Shown one piece after another: positions 38,409 to 47,233 of a DNA stretch of 47,233 nucleotides. Under the pieces are notes generated by a model. It was given only the letters and a program-made list of their open reading frames with translations, ran no database searches and was not told the origin of the DNA. This DNA comes from an uncultured Pseudomonadales bacterium (GTDB lineage: Bacteria; Pseudomonadota; Gammaproteobacteria; Pseudomonadales; Azotimanducaceae), in assembly GCA_905182155.1 (NCBI GenBank), contig CAJJAX010000021.1, forward strand, positions 1-47,233, in the 5' to 3' direction. A program made the translations under genes and the position numbers. The stretch's first letter is position 1. Each line of letters begins with the position of its first letter.

Positions 38409-40643
38409 TTAAACCAACTTAAAGCCTTCCTGACTAAGCGGCATGGATCGAATGCGAGTACCGGTGGCCGCAAAGATGGCATTGGTCACCGCTGGCGCGA
38501 GTGGCGGTAACGCAGGCTCGCCTAAACCGGTTGATTGATGGTTGCTTTGAATAAAATGAACGTCGATCTCGGGGGTCGCACCCATTCGCATCACCGGGTA
38601 CTGATCAAAATTATCCTGATTGATCCGACCATTGGTCATCGTAATTTGTTGCAAGGCCATCGTGCTTAACCCATCAACGATTGAGCCTTGCACCTGACTC
38701 AGCGCACCGCTCAGGTTAATAATGGGGCCAACGTCAACGGCCACGGTTACTTTGCCCACCTTAAAATTTTGATCCGCATCAACGTACACGTCAGCGACTT
38801 CGGCAATGTGCGCGGCGTGACAAAAATAGAAAGCCAAGCCCTGCCCCCAGCCTTGGGGCATGGCTTTACCCCAACCGGACTTTTGCGCGGCCAACTGAAT
38901 GACATCAATCGCGCGACCCGTATTCAAAGCATTGATATTGCCCTCGCTCAGCCAGCGGCGCTCACCCATCAGCTCGATCAGAAACTCGGCATGATCTCGC
39001 CCAGCAAGCACCGAGAGTTCGTGTAAAAAGCTTTGCTCTACAAACGCGTTGGTGTTCGCACCCGGCGCACGCCAAGCCCCGCAATGCGTCTTGATGTCGA
39101 TCAAACTTTGTCTGACCCGCGCATTCGGCATGGCCGTCATGGAAAATTCATTGCCTCGCAGGCCTGAGCCAATGACCGCTTTGCCATTCCGAGCGAACCC
39201 GATGTAGTGTTGATCCCATGCGACCAACTTGCCCTCAGGACTTACCGCAGCCTTCATATTTTCAAACCCACCCACTCTAAAAAAATCTTGGTGGATATCG
39301 TCCGTTCGAGTCCAGGTCAGCTTCACTGGGCCCTCAGTACGTGCCGCAATGGCCATCGCCTCTGCCGCGAAATCGTGCACAGCACGCCGGCCAAAGCCAC
39401 CGCCCATGCGGGTCATATTCACAGTGACGCGTTCTTCATCGACACCCAGCAGATTCTTCGCAACCTCTTTGACCTGCCCTGGAAATTGACTCGGCACCCA
39501 AACTTCCATCCGAGGGGCTTCGCTTTCTGTGCCCGCAATATAATGAACCGTGCAATTCATCGGCTCCATACAAATGTGGGCAACATACGGGAATTCATAA
39601 AAGGCGTCTATTGCTTTATTGCTTGGCGCGTTCAAAGCCGCCTCGACAGGGCTGTCGCGTTTGATCTGACCACCTGCCGTGCCAGCAAGATTTTTCGCCT
39701 CGCGTCTCATCTGCGACCAGCTGTCGGTTGAGGCGGCGGACTCATCCCAAACAACCTTTAGATTCGATTTGGCATTCAACACGGACCAAGTGTCCTCACC
39801 GACAATCGCCACACCGCCCTGTAAGACGGCAAGCCCATCGAGGAACGACATACTGGATTGGCCCGCGCGCGCATCAGGCGTCAAAATGAAGGCGTCTAAG
39901 ACCCCAGGCAAGGCTTTTATAGCCTGTTCATTAAACGATATCGGCACGCCACCCAAACGCGGACAGCGCGTGTAAGCGGCGTAGCGCATATTGGGCACAT
40001 CAACATCGATCCCAAATTGAGACTGCCCCAGCACAATTCCTAAATTATCAACACCGGCAATGGACGTGCCAATAATGGTGTACGCTTTTGGATCTTTAAA
40101 GGAAAGCGTCGCCGGATCCGGAATAGGCTGACGCACCGCAAGCGCGGCAAGCGCGCCAAAGCTAAGGCTTTCGCCTGATAGATGGATCACTTTACTGTCT
40201 TTGGCCTCGAGCTCGGCTCGATCAACCTCTAATGCCTCAGAAGCCGCTCCGATCAACATTTCGCGCGCAGACGCACCCATCGTCCGCATCGAATCAAAAT
40301 TTCTGGGGATTGAGGTTGAGCCACCCGCACCTTGAAGCCCGAATCGGGCTGAATCGACATCCGACTTCAGAACTTTGACATCATCCCATTTTGCCCCCAT
40401 TTCCTCAGCAATGATCATCGGTAAAGCGGTCTTAATGCCTTGGCCCATCTCAGGAACTGACGAGTAAATTGTGATCTGACCGGAAGATGAAATTTGCACC
40501 CAGGCGTTGAGCTCTTTCGACCCCACCAAGGTCCCGAGCGCCTCTGCAAGCAAAGGACCACTGAGCGTCAACTCAAGCATTAAACCACCCGAAGTTAAGG
40601 CCGAGGCCTTTAAAAAATGCCGTCGCGTTAAAACGTTATTCAT
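38409..40643 (-). CDS. iorB: Xanthine-dehydrogenase-family molybdopterin subunit (isoquinoline 1-oxidoreductase beta-like)
   Basis: A 744-residue molybdopterin-binding subunit. A twin-arginine signal ([20 protein letters not shown]) points to periplasmic export. Typical stretches are [48 protein letters not shown] and [20 protein letters not shown]. In the family it oxidises N-heterocycles or aldehydes by hydroxylation. Its start overlaps the iron-sulfur subunit's stop by 4 bases. It lacks the usual FAD subunit, as isoquinoline oxidoreductase does; the physiological electron acceptor is unknown. The symbol is used by analogy. Confidence 0.88.
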   Translation of the reverse strand: MNNVLTRRHFLKASALTSGGLMLELTLSGPLLAEALGTLVGSKELNAWVQISSSGQITIYSSVPEMGQGIKTALPMIIAEEMGAKWDDVKVLKSDVDSARFGLQGAGGSTSIPRNFDSMRTMGASAREMLIGAASEALEVDRAELEAKDSKVIHLSGESLSFGALAALAVRQPIPDPATLSFKDPKAYTIIGTSIAGVDNLGIVLGQSQFGIDVDVPNMRYAAYTRCPRLGGVPISFNEQAIKALPGVLDAFILTPDARAGQSSMSFLDGLAVLQGGVAIVGEDTWSVLNAKSNLKVVWDESAASTDSWSQMRREAKNLAGTAGGQIKRDSPVEAALNAPSNKAIDAFYEFPYVAHICMEPMNCTVHYIAGTESEAPRMEVWVPSQFPGQVKEVAKNLLGVDEERVTVNMTRMGGGFGRRAVHDFAAEAMAIAARTEGPVKLTWTRTDDIHQDFFRVGGFENMKAAVSPEGKLVAWDQHYIGFARNGKAVIGSGLRGNEFSMTAMPNARVRQSLIDIKTHCGAWRAPGANTNAFVEQSFLHELSVLAGRDHAEFLIELMGERRWLSEGNINALNTGRAIDVIQLAAQKSGWGKAMPQGWGQGLAFYFCHAAHIAEVADVYVDADQNFKVGKVTVAVDVGPIINLSGALSQVQGSIVDGLSTMALQQITMTNGRINQDNFDQYPVMRMGATPEIDVHFIQSNHQSTGLGEPALPPLAPAVTNAIFAATGTRIRSMPLSQEGFKLV

Positions 40644-41122
40644 ACTTCGGCCTCCCCTTCAACCGAGCGAGCCTCTGCTGCTGCATGAATCGCCGCCCGA
40701 ATTCGAACGTAGGTGCCACAACGACAATAATTTCCAGACATCGCCGTATCAATGTCGACATCGGTCGGCGCGGGATTGACCGCCAGCATCGCGGCCGCGC
40801 TCATGATTTGACCCGCCTGGCAATAACCGCATTGGGGGACATCGTGCTCGATCCAAGCAGACTGCACGGGATGTAACAATCCGTTCTTCGCCAAGCCTTC
40901 AATGGTTGTGACCCGGCCACTGACCCTGCTAATGGGTAAAACACAGGATTGAACCGCCACGCCATCAATGTGCACCGTGCACGCGCCACATTGCGCAATG
41001 CCGCACCCGTATTTAGCGCCCTTCAACTTTAAATGGTCCCTCAATACCCATAACAGCGGCTTATCGGGTTCTGAGGTAACGGCATGCGGCGCACCGTTCA
41101 CCATGAGTTGATACGTTTGCAT
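40640..41122 (-). CDS. iorA: 2Fe-2S subunit of the molybdenum hydroxylase (isoquinoline 1-oxidoreductase alpha-like)
   Basis: A 160-residue protein with the two 2Fe-2S clusters of the xanthine-oxidase family: plant-type Cys40, Cys45, Cys48 and Cys60 ([16 protein letters not shown]), and Cys98, Cys101, Cys133 and Cys135 (CGYCQAG…NYCRCG). It passes electrons from the molybdopterin subunit encoded directly downstream. AAGGAGGG lies six bases before the ATG. A 284-bp gap upstream separates the gene from the divergent DUF885 gene. Confidence 0.92.
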   Translation of the reverse strand: MQTYQLMVNGAPHAVTSEPDKPLLWVLRDHLKLKGAKYGCGIAQCGACTVHIDGVAVQSCVLPISRVSGRVTTIEGLAKNGLLHPVQSAWIEHDVPQCGYCQAGQIMSAAAMLAVNPAPTDVDIDTAMSGNYCRCGTYVRIRAAIHAAAEARSVEGEAEV

Positions 41123-41406
41123 ACTGCGCCCTCCTTTAGACCCAAATTTAATCTTAAAAACCGTTCCAACGTTCGATAAACCACCCTCGCATCATCGCAA
41201 GCCGCGTGATCAATCGCGCGTATCATCCATTGATTTGAGACCATCTGCGTAAACACAATAGGGTCTAACGGTGCCGCAGCACGTTATCACAAGGTCAGGC
41301 TGCCTCACCAGAGTAAGGCGACGTTGTCCGCCGCGATTCATGAGGCTCGCTTGTATTCAGCGGTTACTCTGGTAAAAGAAGTGAAGCCTTAACGATTGGA
41401 TTCAGC

Positions 41407-43278
41407 ATGAAATTCAGCACAGCCATTTTGCACGGCTTAATCTTATTGGGCGCTTACGCTCCAGCTGCCGTTTTTCCTTCCGACTTGCAGCGCGCAAGCC
41501 TGAAGGCAACCGCGACTGAGGCGCAGCAAATCGAATCAAACCGTTTAAACCATTGGCTCGATCAAGAATTTGAAACCTACCTCAACTTTAGTCCGATGAC
41601 CAAAACTCGGCTGGGCGACAAGCGCGGCTACCGTGATCTTGATGAGGTATCCGATGCAGCGAAGGATGCGCAATTAACCTGGCGCCGCGCCAGCGTTCGA
41701 CAGATGCAGCAAAGCTTTGACCGCGCCAGACTGAACGAAGAGGCGCAGCGATCCTTTGACCTTTGGATATTCTTATTGGATCGTGCAGAAAAAGCGGTGC
41801 GCTTCCGGCGACATGAATATGTTTTCGGGCGGCGCGGCCCGCATACAGGCTTACCCAGTTTCCTCATCAACTATCATAAGGTCGATGACTTAAACGACAT
41901 GCAGGCCTATGTGGCAAGGCTTCAAGCCTCCGGCAGCTACTTGAGGCAGCACCTCAATCGCGCAAAATTAGCGTCAGGCAGTGGGATACGAGCGCCTTAT
42001 TTCGACTATGAGGTTGCCGAGAGCCAAATCAAACGCGTGACCGGCGGCGCACCTTTTACGGATGGCGCACCTTTTACGGATGCGGGCAATTCCGCAATCT
42101 GGCGTGACATCACGACTAAAATCCAAAGTTTAGTCACCAACGGGCAAGCCACCGAAGAACAGGCAGAACAACTTCAAACTGCCGCTCGGCTTGCGATTCT
42201 GAAGTCAATGAAGCCTGCTTTTGAGGCCATTCTTGCTTGGCTAAATGCGGACCGAGTGCACGTTTCAGCGCAGGCAACCGGGGCCGGTGCGTTACCGGAT
42301 GGCGAGGCATTTTATGCGCATCGATTGGAACTCATGACGACCCTGTCACTGACCGCAGATGACATTCACGGGACCGGCCTGCAAGAAGTAGCCCGAATCC
42401 AAGAAGAGATGAACGCAATTCGGATGACGGTTGGATTTAAAGGACCGCTTAGTGCATTTTTCAATCACTTGCGCGAAAGCGATGACTTCTACTTTCCCAA
42501 TACGGACGAGGGTCGCGAGCAATACTTAAACCTCGCTCGCCAGCACTTGGCCGGGATACAAGTAAAGCTGCCAGCGTTTTTTGGTATCCTGCCCAAAGGG
42601 CCCTTGGCGGTTCGCCGCGTTGAAGCCTTCCGGGAGCAACCAGGCGCCGCAGCCCATTACCTGCGCGGCACCCAGGATGGCGCAAGGGCTGGTGTATTCT
42701 ACGTTCACCTAGCGGATATGCGCGCCGTCTCGATATATCGCCTTGAAAACCTTGCCTATCATGAAGGCTTGCCTGGTCATCATCTGCAGATTGCGATTCA
42801 GCAAGAACTAGACGACATCCCTCGCTTTAGGACCCACCATGGTTACACCGCCTTCAGCGAAGGGTGGGGCCTGTATGCCGAGTACCTTGGTAAAGAAATG
42901 GGGTTCTATCAGGACCCTTACGCCGATTTTGGCCGCTTAACTGGAGAAATTTGGCGCGCCATTCGGCTGGTGGTTGATACGGGCATCCACGACCAAGGTT
43001 GGAGTGAAGCGCGCGCTGTTGCCTACGCCTTAAGCAACTCACCCCGGCCCGAGGCAACCGTCCGCTCTGAGATCCGCCGCTATTTCAATATGCCGGGACA
43101 AGCCACGGCCTATAAAATCGGTATGCTCGAAATTCAACGGCTCCGAAAAAAAGCCGAAGCGGCATTGCAAGATGCCTTCGATGTTCGGCAGTTTCATGAT
43201 GTTGTTTTAGGCAGTGGGCCCTTGCCAATGCCGTTGCTTGAAGACAAGGTCGATCGCTGGATTGCATCTAAAGCGTAA
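41407..43278 (+). CDS. DUF885 family exported metallopeptidase-like protein
   Basis: A 623-residue protein with an N-terminal signal peptide (ILHGLILLGAYAPAAVF). The zinc-like motif HEGLPGHH (452-459) followed by an EGWGLYAE stretch is the standard DUF885 signature, a gluzincin-like arrangement. Family members are putative carboxypeptidases. It contains a direct duplication of 18 bp that repeats GAPFTD at about residue 214. The gene stands alone between minus-strand neighbours. Confidence 0.85.
   Translation: MKFSTAILHGLILLGAYAPAAVFPSDLQRASLKATATEAQQIESNRLNHWLDQEFETYLNFSPMTKTRLGDKRGYRDLDEVSDAAKDAQLTWRRASVRQMQQSFDRARLNEEAQRSFDLWIFLLDRAEKAVRFRRHEYVFGRRGPHTGLPSFLINYHKVDDLNDMQAYVARLQASGSYLRQHLNRAKLASGSGIRAPYFDYEVAESQIKRVTGGAPFTDGAPFTDAGNSAIWRDITTKIQSLVTNGQATEEQAEQLQTAARLAILKSMKPAFEAILAWLNADRVHVSAQATGAGALPDGEAFYAHRLELMTTLSLTADDIHGTGLQEVARIQEEMNAIRMTVGFKGPLSAFFNHLRESDDFYFPNTDEGREQYLNLARQHLAGIQVKLPAFFGILPKGPLAVRRVEAFREQPGAAAHYLRGTQDGARAGVFYVHLADMRAVSIYRLENLAYHEGLPGHHLQIAIQQELDDIPRFRTHHGYTAFSEGWGLYAEYLGKEMGFYQDPYADFGRLTGEIWRAIRLVVDTGIHDQGWSEARAVAYALSNSPRPEATVRSEIRRYFNMPGQATAYKIGMLEIQRLRKKAEAALQDAFDVRQFHDVVLGSGPLPMPLLEDKVDRWIASKA
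42046..42081 (+). repeat. Perfect 18-bp direct duplication inside the DUF885 gene
   Basis: GGCGCACCTTTTACGGAT occurs twice back to back. It is in frame and adds six residues (GAPFTD) to a surface-like loop. Confidence 0.9.
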
Positions 43279-43385
43279 CGCCCATCGCGCCTCGGCTATG
43301 CTTTCCAGCCGACCACAACTGGTCCCAATAGCACGCCAGCCGCTTCAAAGCTGTAGCCGCCTATGCCTTGCGTTCTGCGCGTGGC

Positions 43386-43961
43386 CTAGGCCTCGTACCG
43401 AGTTTCAATGGCAACGACCCGTCGCGGACTAAGGCGAGTATCGGCAAACCGATTCACGTCTTCGGCAATCAGTCGCTCACCGGCCTTGGTTGCAAAAAAA
43501 CGGGTTTGAAGGTCCTCAACAGATTCAAAGCCGCACAACGCGAACCCGTCCCAAGCAGGCCCTTTAAATCGATGCAGCACACTCAATTGCGCATAATTAC
43601 TCATGGCAAGGTGGATTGATAATGCCAGCGGCGTGTGCTGATCACGCCAATGTGCGTCCGCCGCCACAGGACCAAGCTCTGCTTTTGCGATCAGAGTGAA
43701 CACGCCAACGGCGCCGGGTTGCACGCCAACCGGATTTAAAACTTCCCTGTGTTTCATCACCCGACGATCAATCAGGTACGCGCCAACATCAGCAACCGAC
43801 ACGAGCGATGTTAGATCAGGATTGGTGCTGCACAGCAGCGACGCGAAGGGGTGATGTTGCGTTCGGTCCTTGACGTCGTCATACAAATAGCCGCCATAGG
43901 CTTCGGCGGCTTGCTTTGCCGCTAATTTGTTGCTGAATGCGAAACAAAATTCTAGGGTCAT
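43386..43961 (-). CDS. EthD-like domain protein
   Basis: A 191-residue protein with a ferredoxin-like dimeric alpha/beta-barrel. AHWRDQHTPLALSIHLAMSN and WDGFALCGFESVEDLQTRFF match the EthD family, small proteins often found near P450 or oxygenase clusters. The frame continues to 44024, but the N-terminal residues before MTLEFCFAF look non-native, so ATG at 43961 is preferred. Function unknown; it lies 108 bases from the convergent DUF885 gene. Confidence 0.75.
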   Translation of the reverse strand: MTLEFCFAFSNKLAAKQAAEAYGGYLYDDVKDRTQHHPFASLLCSTNPDLTSLVSVADVGAYLIDRRVMKHREVLNPVGVQPGAVGVFTLIAKAELGPVAADAHWRDQHTPLALSIHLAMSNYAQLSVLHRFKGPAWDGFALCGFESVEDLQTRFFATKAGERLIAEDVNRFADTRLSPRRVVAIETRYEA

Positions 43962-44794
43962 CCTTGGCATCCTAACGCAGTTAAAAAAATAACGATAGAG
44001 ATGCCCTGTGCGCTCGATTCTCAAGCGATCAACCGCCGGTTAGCCCGCCACCGTAAGGATTCGATTAAAGGCCCTGTCGACGGCTAGTCTGGGACGGGGT
44101 CCAAGGCAAAGCGCGCAAGGGGTCATCGCGCCAGCCCCAGGCATCAATCTGCAATGACTCGCCGCCTGATTGATCAGCAGGCAGGGCGCAAACTGATTGC
44201 TCTATCGCGGTTTACGGGCGATTCATGGACGGCAACCCATGTTCACAGATCCAAACGAGATCAACGTTGCCGCTAACGTGCCGCCAAAGACAATCAATGC
44301 AGCCTGAGGGTTTACAAAAAAAGTAACATCATAATTTTTCAGCGCAAACCCAATCGCCGCTATGGCAATAGAAACTCCCAGGATACTGCCCTAGGCGATT
44401 TTCACAAAAGACCACCGAACCCAAATTAGTGACGCAACGCTAACTTTCACGACCAGCTAATTCGCTTCTAACACAGATAAATTCCGCCTTCTCATGACGC
44501 CGATTTTTACTGCAGAATTGATTCAGAAGTTCTTATTTAAGACAATAAATAAATATGTCGTTATAAAAAATCAATTCGCGCACAAAGCATCTTTATCGAT
44601 CGCTTTTGATTACCCACACTATGGTGTTTATTGGCGCAATCAAAACAGCCGATAGCGAGTAGAATTCGCAATCGCGACGGGTAGTTATAGGCACGTTCGA
44701 CCTAGACAACGCTTAAGCGTATTTCAACCCCGCGTCACTAGCCCCGCACAGTAGTAACCTCGATGGAATTTACGAAAACTTGAATCCGCCGATG
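43962..44794. other. Gene-free 830-bp region with gene remnants
   Basis: No intact gene. It includes a MotA-like remnant (44223-44390, listed separately) and a short open minus stretch near 44070-44200 reading SLQIDAWGWRDDPLRALPWT, which looks like protein but is unassigned. The segment from about 44510 to 44660 is distinctly AT-rich, for instance TTTAAGACAATAAATAAATA, and could hold promoters for neighbouring genes. Confidence 0.5.
44223..44390 (-). pseudogene. Remnant of a MotA/PomA-like flagellar motor protein
   Basis: The 55-codon stretch between two stops reads GSILGVSIAIAAIGFALKNY, then VNPQAALIVFGGTLAATLIS. It matches the N-terminal membrane segment and the VNxPSxxIVFGGTxAATLI motif of MotA/PomA stator proteins. 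It stops right after this segment. No start codon, no ribosome site, and no rest of the protein follows. Probably a degraded copy; the match is short, so the assignment is moderate. Confidence 0.6.
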
Positions 44795-46578
44795 CTAAGA
44801 CTTTGGAACGATATCCGAGCCCACTAACTGATATCGTGTCAACCAATCTAAGATTTTTGAATACTGTTCCGCTCGCTCGTAATTGGCAGACGATTCAGCG
44901 ACCGGGCCGGAGATCATATCAAGGCCTTGCCTCCGCCAAAAAGCGCGCTGCCCTTTTGGACCCACCAAACCATACACACGATCACCAACGACCAAATAAT
45001 CACTGTGGTATGCAAAATTATGCGGCCCTCGCAGATCCGTTTTCGCAAACAGGTTCCGTCCTAAATTTGGATAACGCGCGTCGGACAGCGCAAGATGATA
45101 AAGCGTTGGCATAACATCTTTATGCGATGCTACAGAGTCGGTCGCACCTTCTGCTACTTCTGGCTCAAACCGTTTGGGGAGATAAAAATAGAGCGGGACT
45201 GAAATCTGATGCAGCGCCTCCTGCTCTGTATATTCCAATCCCCTAACCGCGTGATCCCCGGTGGCGACGACAATTGTTTTCTCGCTAAGCGCACTTTCCT
45301 TTATTCGCGCCAAAAAATACCCGAGCTGGTCGTTGGTGTAACGAAAGGTTTCCATGGAAGCCATCGGCAATGCGCCCAACCTTGATGCTAACGCTTTAGA
45401 ACTGAGCGGAGTTTTCTCGTCGACATGACCTGGCATCTTATAAGGCGGGTGATTCGTCACACTCAACGTCACAATCAATAAGGGTTTCGAATCAACTCTG
45501 CCGTACTTTAAACGCTCGATTGCCTGGTCGTAGACGTATTTGTCGTCACCGCCCCAAACCGACATCTCCATTTCTGGATACAGCTTTTTCAATTGCCTAG
45601 CCCCGATGAACTCGTCAAAGCCTTGCCGCTTAAAGTAATCTGACCGATTCTTAGTACCCTCAAAACCCGCGTAAATGAAAATCGTTCGGTATCCGGACCG
45701 CTTAAATATTTGAGCCGCAGAAGTTTCAAGCTTGATATATTGATGGCTTGAATAACTGATTTCGCTGTGTTCGCTATTAATCAATAAGCTCAGAACTGAT
45801 TTCTGAGTATCGTTATGTGCGGGCAAAAAATTCTGGAAATAATAGTCTTGCTGAAGATGTGGCGCCAACGCGCCAGCAAGGGGTGCAAACGCATTAAAAC
45901 GCTCTAGTAGCAATCCTTGACCCAGACTCTCAACAAGGTTCAAAACTACATCCGGCGGGTCGGCTTTCAACCGTTCAGACTTGCGCGTTTGAGTAAAAAA
46001 CTGAGGGAACAACCTAGATGGACCTGGAGGAACGCCATAGAATTCTTCAAATAATTTGCGGCCTTGGTCATCGGAGGCAAGATCAAAATCTTTAGATCGC
46101 CGAAAGTCCTGGTACCCATAATAAATCGCAACAAGGCCGTTCGGAACGAGGTTATTCACCGCACTCATCGATGACGCGATTAAATGCTTTTGTGACAAAG
46201 GAAATGTTGTCAACGTGCCACGCCCAAGCGACAAATAAATTATCAAGGACGCCATAAACAACACCCAAAATCTTCGCTTCGAGACCAACATGTTTTGGTA
46301 TATCGTTCAATCAAACCAAAACCAATAAGGCTGGCCCAAATCACGAGGATACTCAAAATCAGCAAAGCGCCGACTGCGACAGGAAAGTCACCCAGCGAGG
46401 TAACACTATCCAGAGTCTTACCCGCACCGTACCCCAATCCATGAAATACAAAGCTATCAAAAGGGCGCCCAAAAAATCGAATATAAACAATGTTGGTTAC
46501 CGATAGCGCCACACCGACTAAAACGATGAACGACGCCCAGAATCTAGCCACAAGCCAAATAGAGCGGTGCAGGCCGAC
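44795..46578 (-). CDS. LTA synthase/phosphoglycerol transferase family sulfatase, with a frameshift and lost 5' end
   Basis: A membrane-anchored alkaline-phosphatase-superfamily transferase. The first frame (about 46578 to 46290) has membrane segments such as FIVLVGVALSVTNIVYIRFF. The second (46291 to 44795) continues with FWVLFMASLIIYLS, then VVLNLVESLGQ (metal site), a Thr in AHNDTQKSV as possible nucleophile, WGGDDKYVYDQAI and VVATGDHAVRGL. One missing A in the run at 46293-46296 would join them. Similar proteins add glycerol-phosphate or phosphoethanolamine to envelope polymers. The N-terminus merges into the M16-like sequence at the window edge, so its true start is not present. Confidence 0.75.
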
Positions 46579-47233
46579 ATATCTGTTAAAACGATCACCA
46601 GCCCGGGCGGCCTTTCTGCTTGGGTCTTGGAAGAACCCGCGATCCCGTTCACCGCTCTGAACATTATGTTTTCCGGCGGTGCGGCTCTGGATCCCCCAGA
46701 CAAACGCGGCGCAGCTTTTATGATGACCGGGCTGTTGGAAGAGGGCGCGGGCGATTTGGACTCTCAGGCTTTCGCAGCCAAACTAGAAGCTCTATCTGCC
46801 TCTTTTAGCTTTGATGTAGGTGATGACACGCTATCAATTTCTGTGCGCGTTTTAACAGAAAACCGTGCCGAAGCCTTGGCTCTTTTGAAAACCGCATTAA
46901 TGCAGCCCCGTTTTGACCCAGACGCAGTTGAAAGAGTGCGCCAACAGGTTCTCTCAATTCTGGCCTCAGATGCGCAAGATCCAACAGACACAGCGCAGCG
47001 CGTTTGGGCAGAGCAGGCCTTTGGAGATCACGCCTATGGAACAGCTTACCAAGGTACAGAAAGCTCCATCGCAGAGCTCACCCGCGCAGATTTGCTGGCC
47101 GCGCACCAAAACCTTCTGGTGCGAGACACACTTTCAGTCTCGGCTGTAGGGGATATTACGGCCGAAGACCTTGGGCCCATTCTGGACGATTTAGTCGGCG
47201 ATTTGCCAGCAGGATCCGCCCTCGAAACTGCGC
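46576..47233 (+). CDS. M16-family peptidase-like protein, partial at both ends
   Basis: Open to the window end. SVKTITSPGGLSAWVLEEPA is followed by PFTALNIMFSGGAALDPPDK, MTGLLEEGAGDLDSQAFAA, SFDVGDDTLSISVRVLTE, LKTALMQPRFDP and TARQ-like helices (VRQQVLSILASDAQDPTD). These are hallmark stretches of the second, zinc-site-lacking M16 protein of Rhodobacterales. The HxxEH motif is absent, as in that partner protein. No start codon or signal peptide is visible upstream; the reading opens within the other gene's N-terminus. It may be foreign sequence joined by assembly or recombination. Confidence 0.7.

Overview
The window looks like part of a chromosome from an uncultured, probably marine, gammaproteobacterium. 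The evidence is the gene order. A miaB–phoH–ybeY–corC–lnt block is followed by leuS–lptE–holA, the usual gammaproteobacterial arrangement, and a DUF1820 gene sits next to miaB. There are no rRNA or tRNA genes, no CRISPR array, no recognisable insertion sequence and no phage genes. All assignments come from reading motifs and family resemblance by eye; no database search was run.

Layout. 1-1151: the end of one oligopeptide ABC transporter ATPase and a complete partner ATPase (DppD/DppF type). 1161-4521 (minus): cobS–cobT–Nudix, a chelatase-type AAA+/VWA pair without cobN nearby. 4769-5317: a histidine phosphatase. 5354-14617 (minus): the core block holA, lptE, leuS, lnt, corC, ybeY, phoH, miaB. 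14792-20381: DUF1820, an acyl-CoA ligase, folK, a zinc alcohol dehydrogenase, a free-standing biotin carrier and an enoyl-CoA hydratase. 19344-23882 (minus): an ABC ATPase, a permease, a GldG-like protein and DUF4340, one translationally coupled export-type cluster. 24313-31084: a HAD phosphatase, a sugar-type symporter, a sulfurtransferase, then a coupled MFS transporter–GST–metallo-beta-lactamase unit. 31085-34972: small and membrane proteins of unknown function, gene remnants and long gene-poor stretches. 34973-43961: accessory oxidative metabolism, namely an SDR, a MaoC-like hydratase, a CYP153-type P450, an isoquinoline-oxidoreductase-like molybdenum enzyme (iorAB), a DUF885 peptidase-like protein and an EthD-like protein. 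44795-46590: an LTA-synthase/sulfatase-family gene. From about 46580 to the end: part of an M16 peptidase-like gene that reads like Rhodobacterales.

The most unusual feature is corC. Its N- and C-terminal codons are present and in the same frame, at normal total length, but the middle (about 11050-11282) is an internal piece of oligoribonuclease (orn) in another frame. Several other genes are broken by one or two bases: leuS twice, the SDR, the LTA-synthase-like gene and an EVE-domain remnant. leuS is essential, so at least some of these are probably consensus or assembly errors. The orn insert and the abrupt M16 junction at the right edge may be chimeric joins. Raw-read inspection would decide this.

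Functionally, the accessory half suggests a heterotroph able to use alkanes, fatty acids and other hydrophobic or aromatic compounds (CYP153, acyl-CoA ligase, enoyl-CoA hydratase, ADH, SDR/MaoC, iorAB, GST, MBL). I found no clear new defence or mobile system. The items most worth following up are the corC/orn replacement, the orphan cobST pair, the free-standing biotin carrier, and the perfect 16-bp hairpin between divergent genes.
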